Of a stretch of DNA of 64,000 bases, positions 27,803 through 35,269 are shown one piece after another. Made by a program: the position numbers and the translations under genes. Source of the stretch: Streptomyces novaecaesareae (lineage in GTDB: Bacteria; Actinomycetota; Actinomycetes; Streptomycetales; Streptomycetaceae); the NCBI RefSeq assembly GCF_000716875.1, contig NZ_JNWQ01000016.1:26439-90438 (forward strand), read 5' to 3'. Every line of letters starts with the position of its first letter. Within the stretch, counting starts at the first letter, position 1. Below the pieces are notes generated by a model. It saw only the letters and a list, made by a program, of their open reading frames with translations, was not told the DNA's origin and ran no database searches.

Positions 27803-28833
27803 GCGGGACCGGCAAGACCGTGAAGTGCCTGGTGTGGGACCTGGACCACACCGTCTGGGACGGCGTCCTCCTGGAGGACGGGCAGGTCACCCTGCGGCCC
27901 GGCGTCGCCGACGCCATCCGCACCCTGGACGAGCGCGGCATCCTCCACTCGATCGCCAGCCGCAACGACCACGCGGCCGCCATGGCCCGGCTCGAAGAGC
28001 TCGGCCTGGCCGAGTACTTCCTGCACCCGCAGATCAACTGGGGTGCCAAGTCCGCGTCCGTGCGGTCCGTGGCCGAGGCGCTGAACATCGGCCTGGACGC
28101 GGTCGCGTTCATCGACGACCAGCCCTTCGAGCGGGACGAGGTCGCCTTCGAACTCCCGCAGGTGCGGTGCCTGGACGCGGCCGAGCTGCCCGCACTGACG
28201 CGGATGCCGGAGCTGATGCCGCGCTTCGCCACGGAGGACTCCCGGCGCCGCCGCGAGATGTACCGGGCGGACCAGGTCCGCAAGGACGCCGAGGAGAGGT
28301 TCGACGGCGCCCAGGACGAGTTCCTGGCCCGCCTGGACATGCGGTTCGAGATCGCCCCCGCGGGCGAGTCGGACCTCCAGCGCGCCGAGGAACTGACCGT
28401 CCGCACCAACCAGTTGAACACGACCGGCGTCACCTACTCGTACGAGGAGCTCGACGCCTTCCGCACCTCGGACCGGCACCTGCTGCTGACCGCCGCCCTG
28501 ACCGACCGCTACGGCCCGTACGGCACCATCGGGCTGGCCCTGGTGGAGACGGGGGAGGAGGACTGGCACCTCCGGTTGCTGCTGATGTCCTGCCGGGTGA
28601 TGTCGCGCGGCGTGGGCACCGTCCTGATCAACCACGTCAAGCGGCGGGCCCGGGACGCGGGCGCCCGGCTGATCGCGGACTTCGTGCCGACCGACCGCAA
28701 CCGGATGATGCTCGTCTCCTTCAGGTTCAACGGCTTCGAGGAGATCTCCCGCGAGGACGGCCTGGTGCGGTTCGCCGCGGACCTGTCGTCCATCCCGCCC
28801 GACCCGGCCTACCTCGACGTCCTGGCCGGCTGA
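27799..28833 (+). CDS. FkbH-like glyceryl-ACP synthase (HAD superfamily)
   Basis: A 344-residue protein that loads 1,3-bisphosphoglycerate onto the dedicated ACP as glyceryl thioester with loss of phosphate. The HAD nucleophile motif is DLDHTVWDG at residues 14-22, the basic motif is ASRND, and the second acidic motif is FIDDQPFE. A GNAT-like C-terminal half holds the ACP-facing region (RTNQLNTTG, SCRVMSRGVG). It overlaps the preceding dehydrogenase gene and ends the operon; a strong hairpin follows at 28851. Confidence 0.93.
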   Translation: MSGTGKTVKCLVWDLDHTVWDGVLLEDGQVTLRPGVADAIRTLDERGILHSIASRNDHAAAMARLEELGLAEYFLHPQINWGAKSASVRSVAEALNIGLDAVAFIDDQPFERDEVAFELPQVRCLDAAELPALTRMPELMPRFATEDSRRRREMYRADQVRKDAEERFDGAQDEFLARLDMRFEIAPAGESDLQRAEELTVRTNQLNTTGVTYSYEELDAFRTSDRHLLLTAALTDRYGPYGTIGLALVETGEEDWHLRLLLMSCRVMSRGVGTVLINHVKRRARDAGARLIADFVPTDRNRMMLVSFRFNGFEEISREDGLVRFAADLSSIPPDPAYLDVLAG

Positions 28834-28850
28834 CCGGCCGACAGGCCCAA

Positions 28851-28876
28851 GGGGGCCGGCCGCCCGGCCGGCCCCC
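28851..28876 (+). terminator. Hairpin terminator of the nadA-PKS-hydroxymalonyl operon
   Basis: Perfect 11-bp stem GGGGGCCGGCC / GGCCGGCCCCC with a GCCC loop, 18 bp after the FkbH stop codon. Confidence 0.7.
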
Positions 28877-28880
28877 GCTC

Positions 28881-28936
28881 CACATCCGCTTCGTCACATC
28901 CGCTTCGTCACATCCGCTTCGTCGCATCCGCTTCGT
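28881..28936 (+). repeat. Four tandem copies of a 14-bp repeat upstream of the SDR gene
   Basis: The unit CACATCCGCTTCGT occurs at 28881, 28895 and 28909, with a one-base variant at 28923, and a partial unit follows. The array fills the space between the terminator at 28851 and the SDR start. It may be a recent slippage expansion, or repeated binding sites. Confidence 0.9.
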
Positions 28937-28953
28937 CACAACGAGGACACATC

Positions 28954-29694
28954 ATGACTCTTTCGCAGAAGAAGGCGCTGGTCACCGGAGGCTCGCGCGG
29001 CATCGGCCGCGGGGTCGTCGAGCGACTCGCCGCCGAGGGCGCCGACGTGGCCTTCACCTACCGCGAGCGCGAGGCGGAGGCCAAGGAGGTCGTGGCGGCG
29101 GTCGAGGCCGCGGGCCGCACCGCGCACGCCATCCGGGTGGACCTCACCGAGGTCGCCGAGGTGCGCCGCACGATGCTAGAGGCGCACCGCCTGCTGGGCG
29201 GCCTGGACATCCTGGTGAACAACGCCGCCGCCGCGGCCACCGCGACGCGCATCGACGCCGTGACGGAGGAGGAGTTCGACGGGGCGATGGCGGTCAACGC
29301 CCGGGCCGTCTTCTTCGCCATCCAGGAGGCGTCGCGGCTGATGAACGACGGCGGCCGCATCATCAACCTCTCGACCGCCAACACCGTGCTGCCGGTGCCC
29401 GGCGTGTCGCTGCACGCCGGCAGCAAGGCGGCCGTCGAGCAGTACACGCGCGTGGCGGCCCAGGAGCTCGGCCCGCGCGGCATCACCGTCAACGCGATCT
29501 CGCCGGGCGCGGTCGACACCGAGCTGCTGCGGGCCAACATCACCCAGGAGGGCCTGGAGCTGGCCGTTCGGATGACGCCGCTGGGCCGGATCGGTGAGCC
29601 CGCGGACATCGCCGGCGTGGTGGCCTTCCTCTGCGGCCCGGACGGCGGCTTCGTCAGCGGCCAGAACCTGCGCGTGACCGGCGGCATGGTCTGA
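28954..29694 (+). CDS. Short-chain dehydrogenase/reductase with altered catalytic tyrosine
   Basis: A 246-residue classical SDR fold. It has TGGSRGIGRG (cofactor), DILVNNAAA, the catalytic-region serine in INLST, and the C-terminal SGQNLRVTGG. The YxxxK catalytic motif reads HAGSK: the codon at 29413-29415 is CAC, so His replaces the catalytic Tyr. It may be inactive as a reductase, use a different mechanism, or serve a structural or isomerase role. PyrF lacks a KR, so a trans-acting reductase is needed somewhere; this gene is a positional candidate but the missing Tyr argues against it. It lies between the hydroxymalonyl operon and the convergent membrane-protein genes. Confidence 0.88.
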   Translation: MTLSQKKALVTGGSRGIGRGVVERLAAEGADVAFTYREREAEAKEVVAAVEAAGRTAHAIRVDLTEVAEVRRTMLEAHRLLGGLDILVNNAAAAATATRIDAVTEEEFDGAMAVNARAVFFAIQEASRLMNDGGRIINLSTANTVLPVPGVSLHAGSKAAVEQYTRVAAQELGPRGITVNAISPGAVDTELLRANITQEGLELAVRMTPLGRIGEPADIAGVVAFLCGPDGGFVSGQNLRVTGGMV

Positions 29695-29715
29695 CCGCAG
29701 CGTCACGGCACGGCG

Positions 29716-29749
29716 AGAGCCCGACCGGTCGGCCGACCGGTCGGGCTCT
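29716..29749. terminator. Bidirectional terminator between convergent genes
   Basis: A perfect 16-bp inverted repeat (AGAGCCCGACCGGTCG and its complement) around a GC centre, followed by TTCGTCGTCC. It separates the SDR gene (+) from the HTTM gene (-). Confidence 0.8.
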
Positions 29750-29770
29750 TCGTCGTCCGGGGGCGCGGGC

Positions 29771-30775
29771 TCAGGCCGCGCTCAGCTCCTCGGCCGCGGG
29801 TTCCTCGGCGGCCGCCTTCCGGTCGCCGCGCCGGGCCGCCACGCGTTCCCGCAGCAGCCGCACGCGCCTCAAGAGCGCCTCGTAGTCGGCGTCGCGGACG
29901 ATGACGGCGTCGATGGCCATCATGGCGAGGCCGAAGGTCATCAGGCCCATGCCGGCCATGATGCCGATGTGCATCGCGGCGATGCCCAGGACGACCGCCT
30001 CGCGGAACCACCGCCGCGAGGTGAGCGCCGCCGGGACGGCGAGCAGCTGCACGACGATGGTGAAGTAGGTGACGATCGCGGTCAGGACCAGGCTGTCCAT
30101 CAGCTGGGGGAAGGCGGAGCTGTAGGTGTACTGCCACACGTGGCTGATGTAGTAGAGCGCGGTGCCCTCCTGCCACTGCGGTGCGGCCACCTTCCACAGG
30201 GCGGAGACGGCGTAGACGACGCACGCCTGGAAGACGATCAGCACGGCCGCCGTGTTGTGCAGCGAGGTTCGCAGGTGCGGTTCGCCGGCGCGCCGCTCCA
30301 GCCGCGCGCGGACGCGCTTGGCCAGCGGGCTGAAGTGGGCGTTCGCCGTGGTGCCCATCATGAGGATCAGCACGATGCCGGTGAGCGCGTCGCCGCCCTC
30401 CCACATCGTGTAGTTGCGGTGGTAGATGGAGGTCATGAACACCACGTGCACCACGGTCAGGCTGCGCGAGCCGAGCACCGTCCAGGCGAGGGAGACCGCC
30501 AGGCCGACGAAGTACACGAGGTTGAACCAGGTCCTGCCGTCGCTGAGCGCGTACAGCGAGAAGATGTGCTGGTCCCCGGTCAGGGCCTTGAAGGCCTCGA
30601 AGCCGGAGTAGCTGTGCGGCCCCCAGAGGAAGTCGCGGTAGGGGATGTTGGAGACGTAGTAGAGCGTGGTGCTCAGGCCCAGCAGGATGCGGCAGAGCGA
30701 GAGGCCGACGAGGTACTTCGGGTGGCTGGACACACCGCGCAGCGCGCTCGCGGCGGAGTTCTTCAGTCTGTCCAT
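29771..30775 (-). CDS. HTTM-domain (vitamin K-dependent carboxylase-related) membrane protein
   Basis: A 334-residue protein with about six to eight hydrophobic segments, typical of the HTTM family that includes SdpB. It shows SALWKVAAPQWQEGTALYY and HVWQYTYSS, features I associate with the family. The C-terminal ~45 residues are charged and A/E-rich. It overlaps the DUF5819 gene by 13 bp, and the pair is a common actinobacterial combination of unknown function. Its place in the DegT-tautomerase operon makes a cluster role (membrane modification, export or immunity) possible, but nothing in the sequence decides this. Confidence 0.75.
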   Translation of the reverse strand: MDRLKNSAASALRGVSSHPKYLVGLSLCRILLGLSTTLYYVSNIPYRDFLWGPHSYSGFEAFKALTGDQHIFSLYALSDGRTWFNLVYFVGLAVSLAWTVLGSRSLTVVHVVFMTSIYHRNYTMWEGGDALTGIVLILMMGTTANAHFSPLAKRVRARLERRAGEPHLRTSLHNTAAVLIVFQACVVYAVSALWKVAAPQWQEGTALYYISHVWQYTYSSAFPQLMDSLVLTAIVTYFTIVVQLLAVPAALTSRRWFREAVVLGIAAMHIGIMAGMGLMTFGLAMMAIDAVIVRDADYEALLRRVRLLRERVAARRGDRKAAAEEPAAEELSAA

Positions 30776-31476
30776 GGCTGGGCTCCAGGCCGGTAGTCGA
30801 ACCAGCCGAGGTCGGTGAACACCTCGGAGGTGGGGTCCTCGGGCGAGTGGCGGTCGTCGAAGCGCTTGACGGGCGTGTACGTGTAGTAGGCGCGCAGCCG
30901 GGTGACCCTGCCGTCCAGGTGGAGCTCGTCCACCAGCGGCGACAGCACCGTGGCGGTGTCCGTCTTCGCCGCCTCCGACAGGGCCGCCAGTTCGTTCTGC
31001 GGGCCGGAGAAGTCGGAGAGCGCCTTCTTGCGCGCGTCGTCGACGGCCGCCTGCTTCTCGTGCAGGCTGCCGAGCTCGACGCCGAGGTAGAGGCCGACCG
31101 CGCCCATGCGGTTCGGGGCGAGGCGGATCTCACGGGCGGTGCCGGCCATCTTGCGGGACAGCGACGCCGGTTCGGTGGTGTGCGTGCCGGTCGCGTTCTC
31201 GTACTCGACCTGGTAGAAGACCTCGCCGTTGTAGTCCACCGAGTACGGCGCGAGGAGCATCCAGCTCTGCCGGAAGTAGGTGTCGGCGACGGGGGCGACC
31301 GCCTTGTACGCCTGGGTCCGCGCGGGGGAGACCGGCGCGTTGACGATGAGCGTCATGACGACCAAGGCCAGGCCGAGCAGCGGCGGCAGGCCCATGCTCA
31401 GCAGCCGCCACCGGCTGGTCCCGGCTCGTGGCGCCGTCCCGGCTCGCGGTGCGGTCCCGGCTCGTGGTGCCGTCAT
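30763..31476 (-). CDS. DUF5819-type membrane-anchored protein, partner of the HTTM protein
   Basis: A 237-residue protein with one N-terminal transmembrane segment (LLSMGLPPLLGLALVVMTLI, about residues 23-42) and an extracytoplasmic remainder (RQSWMLLAPYSV, YTPVKRFDDRHSP). The N-terminus is a threefold repeat of APRAGT encoded by 18-bp DNA repeats. It starts with ATGA overlap to the tautomerase and overlaps the HTTM gene. It resembles SdpA-like/DUF5819 proteins encoded beside HTTM genes. Function unknown. Confidence 0.72.
   Translation of the reverse strand: MTAPRAGTAPRAGTAPRAGTSRWRLLSMGLPPLLGLALVVMTLIVNAPVSPARTQAYKAVAPVADTYFRQSWMLLAPYSVDYNGEVFYQVEYENATGTHTTEPASLSRKMAGTAREIRLAPNRMGAVGLYLGVELGSLHEKQAAVDDARKKALSDFSGPQNELAALSEAAKTDTATVLSPLVDELHLDGRVTRLRAYYTYTPVKRFDDRHSPEDPTSEVFTDLGWFDYRPGAQPWTD
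31420..31473 (-). repeat. Three tandem 18-bp repeats at the DUF5819 N-terminus
   Basis: Units begin with CCCGGCTCG at 31420, 31438 and 31456 and encode the APRAGT repeat just after the start codon. The number of copies may vary between strains. Confidence 0.85.
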
Positions 31477-31691
31477 GACCGGGGCTCCTGCTCCTGCGCG
31501 GCGGGCCGGGGGTGGGTGCTGCCGCCGATGCCCCAGCGGTGGGCCGGGACCGGGGTGAGGACCACCCAGGTCTGCTCCCGGATGGACTCGCCGAACACGT
31601 CGACCGTGGCCTGGGTGAGCCGTTCGACCAGTTCCCGCTCGGTCTGCTCGGTCAGGCGCTGTTCGAAGATCTTGACTTCGATGAAAGGCAT
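31473..31691 (-). CDS. 4-oxalocrotonate tautomerase-family protein
   Basis: A 72-residue protein beginning MPFIEVKIFE, with the catalytic Pro directly after Met, as in 4-OT enzymes; IREQTWVVLTPVPAHRWGIGG completes the fold. It is coupled on both sides: 15 bp after the DegT gene, and ATGA with DUF5819. It could tautomerise an imine/enamine or keto/enol intermediate, for example piperideine-2-carboxylate on a lysine-to-picolinate route or a pyridylpyruvate enol. That is speculation from context. Confidence 0.82.
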   Translation of the reverse strand: MPFIEVKIFEQRLTEQTERELVERLTQATVDVFGESIREQTWVVLTPVPAHRWGIGGSTHPRPAAQEQEPRS

Positions 31692-31706
31692 GGTTGCTCC
31701 TGTTGT

Positions 31707-32963
31707 TCAGACGGCGGCGGCCGTGCCGCCGCGGAGGTTCGCGGCCGTGCCGGTGACGGCGGTGAGGCCGGCGGTCAGGGCGTCGACGAGGTGGTCGACC
31801 TGGGAGTCGAGCAGCCCCGGGTGGCATGGCAGGTTCATGTGCTGCTCGAACCAGAGCCGTTCCGCGACCGGGCACTCGCCGGGGCCGTGTCCGCGGAAGC
31901 GCCACTCCGGCGTCAGGTGCAGCGGGAAGTAGCGCAGTTGGACCTCGACGCCGCGCTCGTCGAGTTCGCGCAGCAGGGCGTCGCGGACGTCCCGGTCGTG
32001 CACGAGGAAGGTGTAGAGGTGGTAGGCGTGGTCGATGCCCTCCGGCGCGGAGACCGGCCGGACGCCGGGGAACGCGGCGACGGCCTCGTCCAGTCTGCGG
32101 GCGATCATCCGACGGCGCGCCACCAGCTCGTCCAGCCGGTCGAGTTGGGCCAGGCCCACCGCGGCGGCCGCCTCGGACATCGTGGCGTTCGTGCCGGCGT
32201 TGCGGATGCCGGCGCAGGCGCGGTCGTAGATCTCGGCGGAGAACATCATCCAGGGCAGTGCGGCGGGCAGCTCCGCCGCGTCCGTCCCGTGGTGGACGTA
32301 GACGCCGTCCACCGCGTTGTTCCGGTAGCGGCTCACCCGCTCCGCCCAGTCGTCGCGGTCGAGGGTGATCATGCCGCCCTCGCCGAGGGTGGTGATGTTC
32401 TTGGTGGAGTGGAAGCTGAAGGTCGCGATGTCGGCCAGCGAACCGGGCCGGCGGCCGTGGTAGGTGGCGCCGAGCGCGTGGGCGCTGTCCTCGATCACCG
32501 TGATGGCGCGGGGCCGGGTGAGCTTCATGATGGCGTCCATGTCCGCCGGGCAGCCGCCGTAGTGGACCAGGATCACGGCCCTGGTCCGGTCGGTGATCAG
32601 CGGCTCCAGCGCGGCCGGGTCCATGTTCAGGGTGAGCGGGTCGATGTCGCAGAACCGGACCGTGACGCCCAGGTCGAGCAGCGGTTGGATGCTGGCCTGG
32701 AAGGTCTGCGGCGTCACCACGACCTCGTCGCCCGGGGCCAGGTCGAGCAGCCGGATGGCGATGTCCAGGGCCACGGTCCCGCTCGTCACCGACAGGGCGT
32801 GCCGGGCGCCGACGTGGTCGGCGAAGGCCCGCTCGAACGCCTCCCGCCACCCCCCGGCGGAGAGCGGGGCGCCCGAGGAGACGAGCTGCCCCAGGACGTC
32901 CAGTTCGCGATCGCCGATGACACTGCCTCGACGGCCGCCCGGTACGACGTAGCGTTGCTGCAT
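31707..32963 (-). CDS. DegT/DnrJ/EryC1/StrS-family PLP aminotransferase
   Basis: A 418-residue fold-type-I PLP enzyme. It has TSGTVALDIAIRLLDLAPGDEVV, PQTFQAS, EDSAHALGATY and the PLP-lysine segment FSFHSTKNITTLGEGG. No sugar-nucleotide genes surround it, so it probably acts on an amino acid. Building 3-hydroxypicolinate from lysine would need an L-lysine 2-aminotransferase; this is the only unassigned aminotransferase here besides the HisC-like one. The start is ATG 32963 with only a weak Shine-Dalgarno. Confidence 0.88.
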   Translation of the reverse strand: MQQRYVVPGGRRGSVIGDRELDVLGQLVSSGAPLSAGGWREAFERAFADHVGARHALSVTSGTVALDIAIRLLDLAPGDEVVVTPQTFQASIQPLLDLGVTVRFCDIDPLTLNMDPAALEPLITDRTRAVILVHYGGCPADMDAIMKLTRPRAITVIEDSAHALGATYHGRRPGSLADIATFSFHSTKNITTLGEGGMITLDRDDWAERVSRYRNNAVDGVYVHHGTDAAELPAALPWMMFSAEIYDRACAGIRNAGTNATMSEAAAAVGLAQLDRLDELVARRRMIARRLDEAVAAFPGVRPVSAPEGIDHAYHLYTFLVHDRDVRDALLRELDERGVEVQLRYFPLHLTPEWRFRGHGPGECPVAERLWFEQHMNLPCHPGLLDSQVDHLVDALTAGLTAVTGTAANLRGGTAAAV

Positions 32964-33060
32964 ACGGAGGTACCCCCATGACGGAAAGACGTCCCGCGCC
33001 GTGCGGGACGTGGGCTGATGGGTGCCCGCGTGCCGGGGCCGGCGGAGCGGGGCACGCGGG

Positions 33061-33110
33061 CGCGCCCCGCCGGGAGGGCCGCCTTCCGGTGGCGGTCCCT
33101 CCCGGCGGGG
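33061..33110 (-). terminator. Terminator of pyrA
   Basis: A 16-bp perfect stem (33061-33076 with 33095-33110; CGCCCCGCCGGGAGGG and its complement) lies 9 bp beyond the pyrA stop. It separates pyrA from the DegT-tautomerase-DUF5819-HTTM genes, which therefore probably have their own promoter. Confidence 0.75.
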
Positions 33111-33119
33111 CGTACGCGG

Positions 33120-34751
33120 TCAGGCGGCGGCCAGGCGCTGCGCGAGTTCCACGGCGAGCGCCTTCTTGTCGACCTTGCCGAGCCCGGTCAGCGGGAAGGC
33201 GTCGATCACTTCGAGGCGGTCCGGCAGCTTGTACTCGGCCAGCCCGCGGGCGCGCAGCAGGCGCTTGAGCTCGGGGAGGCGGGGAGGCTCGCCGGCCGGG
33301 ACGACGAAGACGCAGACCCGTTCGCCCATGAGCTCGTCGGGCATCGCCACCACGGCGGCCTGCTGGATCCCGTCGTGCGCGGCGGTGACGTGCCGCTCCA
33401 CCTCGGTGGCCGAGACCTTGTCGCCGCCGCGGATGACGACGTCCTTGACCCGGCCCTGGACGACCATGTCCCCGTCCTCGGTGAAGCGCACGAGGTCACC
33501 GCTGCGGTAGAAGCCGTCCTCGCTGAACGCGCGGGCGTTGTGCTCCTCGGCGCGGTAGTAGCCGCGCAGGGTGTAGGGGCCGCGCGTCAGCAGCTCGCCG
33601 GTCTCGCCCGGGGCCACGGGCCGGTCCTCGGAGTCCACCACGCGGATCTCGTCGGCGGGGGAGATGGGCCGGCCCTGGGTGGTGAGCACCCGGTCGAGGG
33701 GGTCGTCGTAGCGGGTGAAGGTGAGCAGGCCCTCGGCCATGCCGAACACCTGCTGGAGCCGGCAGCCGAGGGTCGGGGTGACCCGGGCGGCCACCTCGGG
33801 GTGGAGCTTGGCGCTGCCGATCTGGAGGACCGAGAGGCTGCTCAGGTCCCGCTCGGTCCACTCGGCGGCGTCCAGCCACATGTGGGCGATGGTCGGCACG
33901 CAGGAGGTCATGGTGACCTTCTCCCGCTCGATGAGCGCGAAGCACTCGTCGGGGTTCGGCGTCCTGGCCAGCACGACCGTGCCGCCCGTGCTCAGGGTGC
34001 CGAGCACGCCCGGGCAGCCCCAGGTGAAGTTGAACTCGATGGGCAGGACGGCGAGGTAGACGGTGTCGCCGTCCAGTTCGCAGACCTCCGAGGCGGCGCG
34101 GATCTGGTAGGCGTAGTCCTCGTGGGTCCGCGGGATGAGCTTGGGAAGCGCGGTCGTGCCGCCGGACAGGAGGAAGAACGCGGGGTCCGCCGGGGACGCG
34201 TCGGCCGGCGCGTCCGGGGCCGGGACGGGCGCCTCGGTCGCCGAGAGTTCCTCCAGCGAGCTGTGCGGGCCGGGGTCGCCGAGGACGAACACCTCGCGCA
34301 CGGTCGGGACCGAGGCGCGGACCTGGGTGGCCAGTTCGCGGTGGTCGAAGCCCTGGTGGACGTCGGGCACCACGTAGGCGACGGCGCCGGAGTGCGAGCA
34401 GAGGTGGCTGATCTCGTGGTGCCGGTGCGCCGGGAGCGCGAAGACGGGCAGCGCGCCGAGCCGGAAGAGTCCGAAGCAGACGGCGACGAACTCCGGGGTG
34501 TTGGGGAGCTGGACCACGACCCGGTCGCCGGGCCGGATGCCGCGCGCGGCGAAGCCCGCCGCCAGCCGGTCCGCCCACGCGTCGAGCTCGGTGTACGTGA
34601 CGCGCCGGTCGCCGCCGACGAGGGCGGTCCGGCCGTCGTACGCGGCGGCCCAGTCGCGCAGCAGCTGCCCGAGCGTCTCCCCCCGCCAGTATCCGGCCTC
34701 CCGGTATGCCGCCGCGGTGGCTTCCGGCCAGGGAACGCATCCGTCCAGCAT
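33120..34751 (-). CDS. pyrA: 3-hydroxypicolinate:AMP ligase (loading adenylation enzyme)
   Basis: A 543-residue EntE-type enzyme. P-loop: LLSGGTTALPKLIPRTHE; also FGMAEGLLTFTRY, and the catalytic lysine in LTGLGKVDKK. The aryl-pocket loop reads PIEFNFTWGCPG: the Asn that contacts an ortho-hydroxyl in DhbE-type enzymes is kept, as expected for 3-hydroxypicolinate, while the preceding His is Phe. It is divergent from a discrete aryl carrier protein and the NRPS operon. PyrA of the published pyridomycin cluster activates 3-hydroxypicolinate and loads a free carrier. I assign the name by that role and by gene order (D-E-F-G-H fit), not by alignment. Confidence 0.82.
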   Translation of the reverse strand: MLDGCVPWPEATAAAYREAGYWRGETLGQLLRDWAAAYDGRTALVGGDRRVTYTELDAWADRLAAGFAARGIRPGDRVVVQLPNTPEFVAVCFGLFRLGALPVFALPAHRHHEISHLCSHSGAVAYVVPDVHQGFDHRELATQVRASVPTVREVFVLGDPGPHSSLEELSATEAPVPAPDAPADASPADPAFFLLSGGTTALPKLIPRTHEDYAYQIRAASEVCELDGDTVYLAVLPIEFNFTWGCPGVLGTLSTGGTVVLARTPNPDECFALIEREKVTMTSCVPTIAHMWLDAAEWTERDLSSLSVLQIGSAKLHPEVAARVTPTLGCRLQQVFGMAEGLLTFTRYDDPLDRVLTTQGRPISPADEIRVVDSEDRPVAPGETGELLTRGPYTLRGYYRAEEHNARAFSEDGFYRSGDLVRFTEDGDMVVQGRVKDVVIRGGDKVSATEVERHVTAAHDGIQQAAVVAMPDELMGERVCVFVVPAGEPPRLPELKRLLRARGLAEYKLPDRLEVIDAFPLTGLGKVDKKALAVELAQRLAAA

Positions 34752-34809
34752 TTCCAGTCCTTTTCTCCAGCCATCACAATCGATGGTTTCCGGGGCTGAT
34801 ATCTTGGCG

Positions 34810-34815
34810 ATACTA
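34810..34815 (-). promoter_or_regulatory. Possible -10 element of pyrA
   Basis: On the minus strand TAGTAT (34815 to 34810) lies about 60 bp before the pyrA start, in an AT-rich stretch. No good -35 is visible, and activation may depend on the shared intergenic repeats. Confidence 0.25.
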
Positions 34816-34888
34816 GCCGAGCCGTCGGGATTTGGATACCGTTAATATCCGGCGCTTTAGGGTGCGGCACAACGCATCAATAGCCCCT

Positions 34889-34921
34889 TTTAAGGGGGCT
34901 TTTAGGGGTGGCGGCTAGGGT
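34889..34921 (+). promoter_or_regulatory. SARP operator plus -10 element of the aryl-carrier/pyrE operon
   Basis: TTTAAGG (34889-34895), 4 bp, TTTTAGG (34900-34906), 9 bp, then TAGGGT (34916-34921). Both heptamers, the 11-bp period and the 9-bp distance to a TANNNT -10 exactly match the nadA promoter at 16128-16160. A further CTTTAGG lies upstream at 34855-34861. The predicted transcript starts near 34928, about 28 bp before the carrier gene. The region 34752-34955 holds no gene. Confidence 0.78.
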
Positions 34922-34955
34922 TGATTCCAGTTGAGTCATCAGGCGGATCCGAACG

Positions 34956-35210
34956 GTGCGGTGTGGCAAATTGAGTAACCAGGGTGTAATTCCGGGGAGC
35001 AAGTCGGAGCTGCAGCGCGTGCTCGCCGAGCGGCTCGGTGTCAGCATCTCCGAGGTGCTGGACGACGTGAATCTCCAGGATCTCGGCCTCGACTCGATCG
35101 GTGTGATGGGCATCGTGTCGGGCTGGCAGCGGCACGGCCTCCGGACCGAAATCGCTGAATTCACCGCAGTGCCCACCCTCAACGACTGGTGGGAACTCAT
35201 CTCCCGCTAG
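34956..35210 (+). CDS. pyrU: Discrete aryl carrier protein (PyrU-type) loaded by PyrA
   Basis: An 84-residue carrier protein resembling the C-terminal ArCP domain of EntB/DhbB isochorismatases without the hydrolase. It has LQDLGLDSIGVMGIVSGW with the phosphopantetheine serine near residue 48, and the typical C-terminal PTLNDWWELISR. This class hands aryl groups to a condensation domain, so it should donate 3-hydroxypicolinyl to the first C domain of PyrE. The GTG at 34956 follows AGGCGGA; a TTG at 34971 is the alternative. The symbol is given by role (discrete carrier of PyrA); the letter could belong to ACP1 instead. Confidence 0.75.
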   Translation: MRCGKLSNQGVIPGSKSELQRVLAERLGVSISEVLDDVNLQDLGLDSIGVMGIVSGWQRHGLRTEIAEFTAVPTLNDWWELISR

Positions 35211-35269
35211 AACCCGGGTCGGCCCGCACGGCGGCGGCCGTCATCCCTCAACAAGCCATTGGAGTCACG

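Noticed and set aside
26395..28833. Methoxymalonyl-ACP extender unit
   Set aside because: The O-methyltransferase (FkbG type) is absent from the operon and from the rest of the window; the only methyltransferase is the C-MT domain of pyrF.
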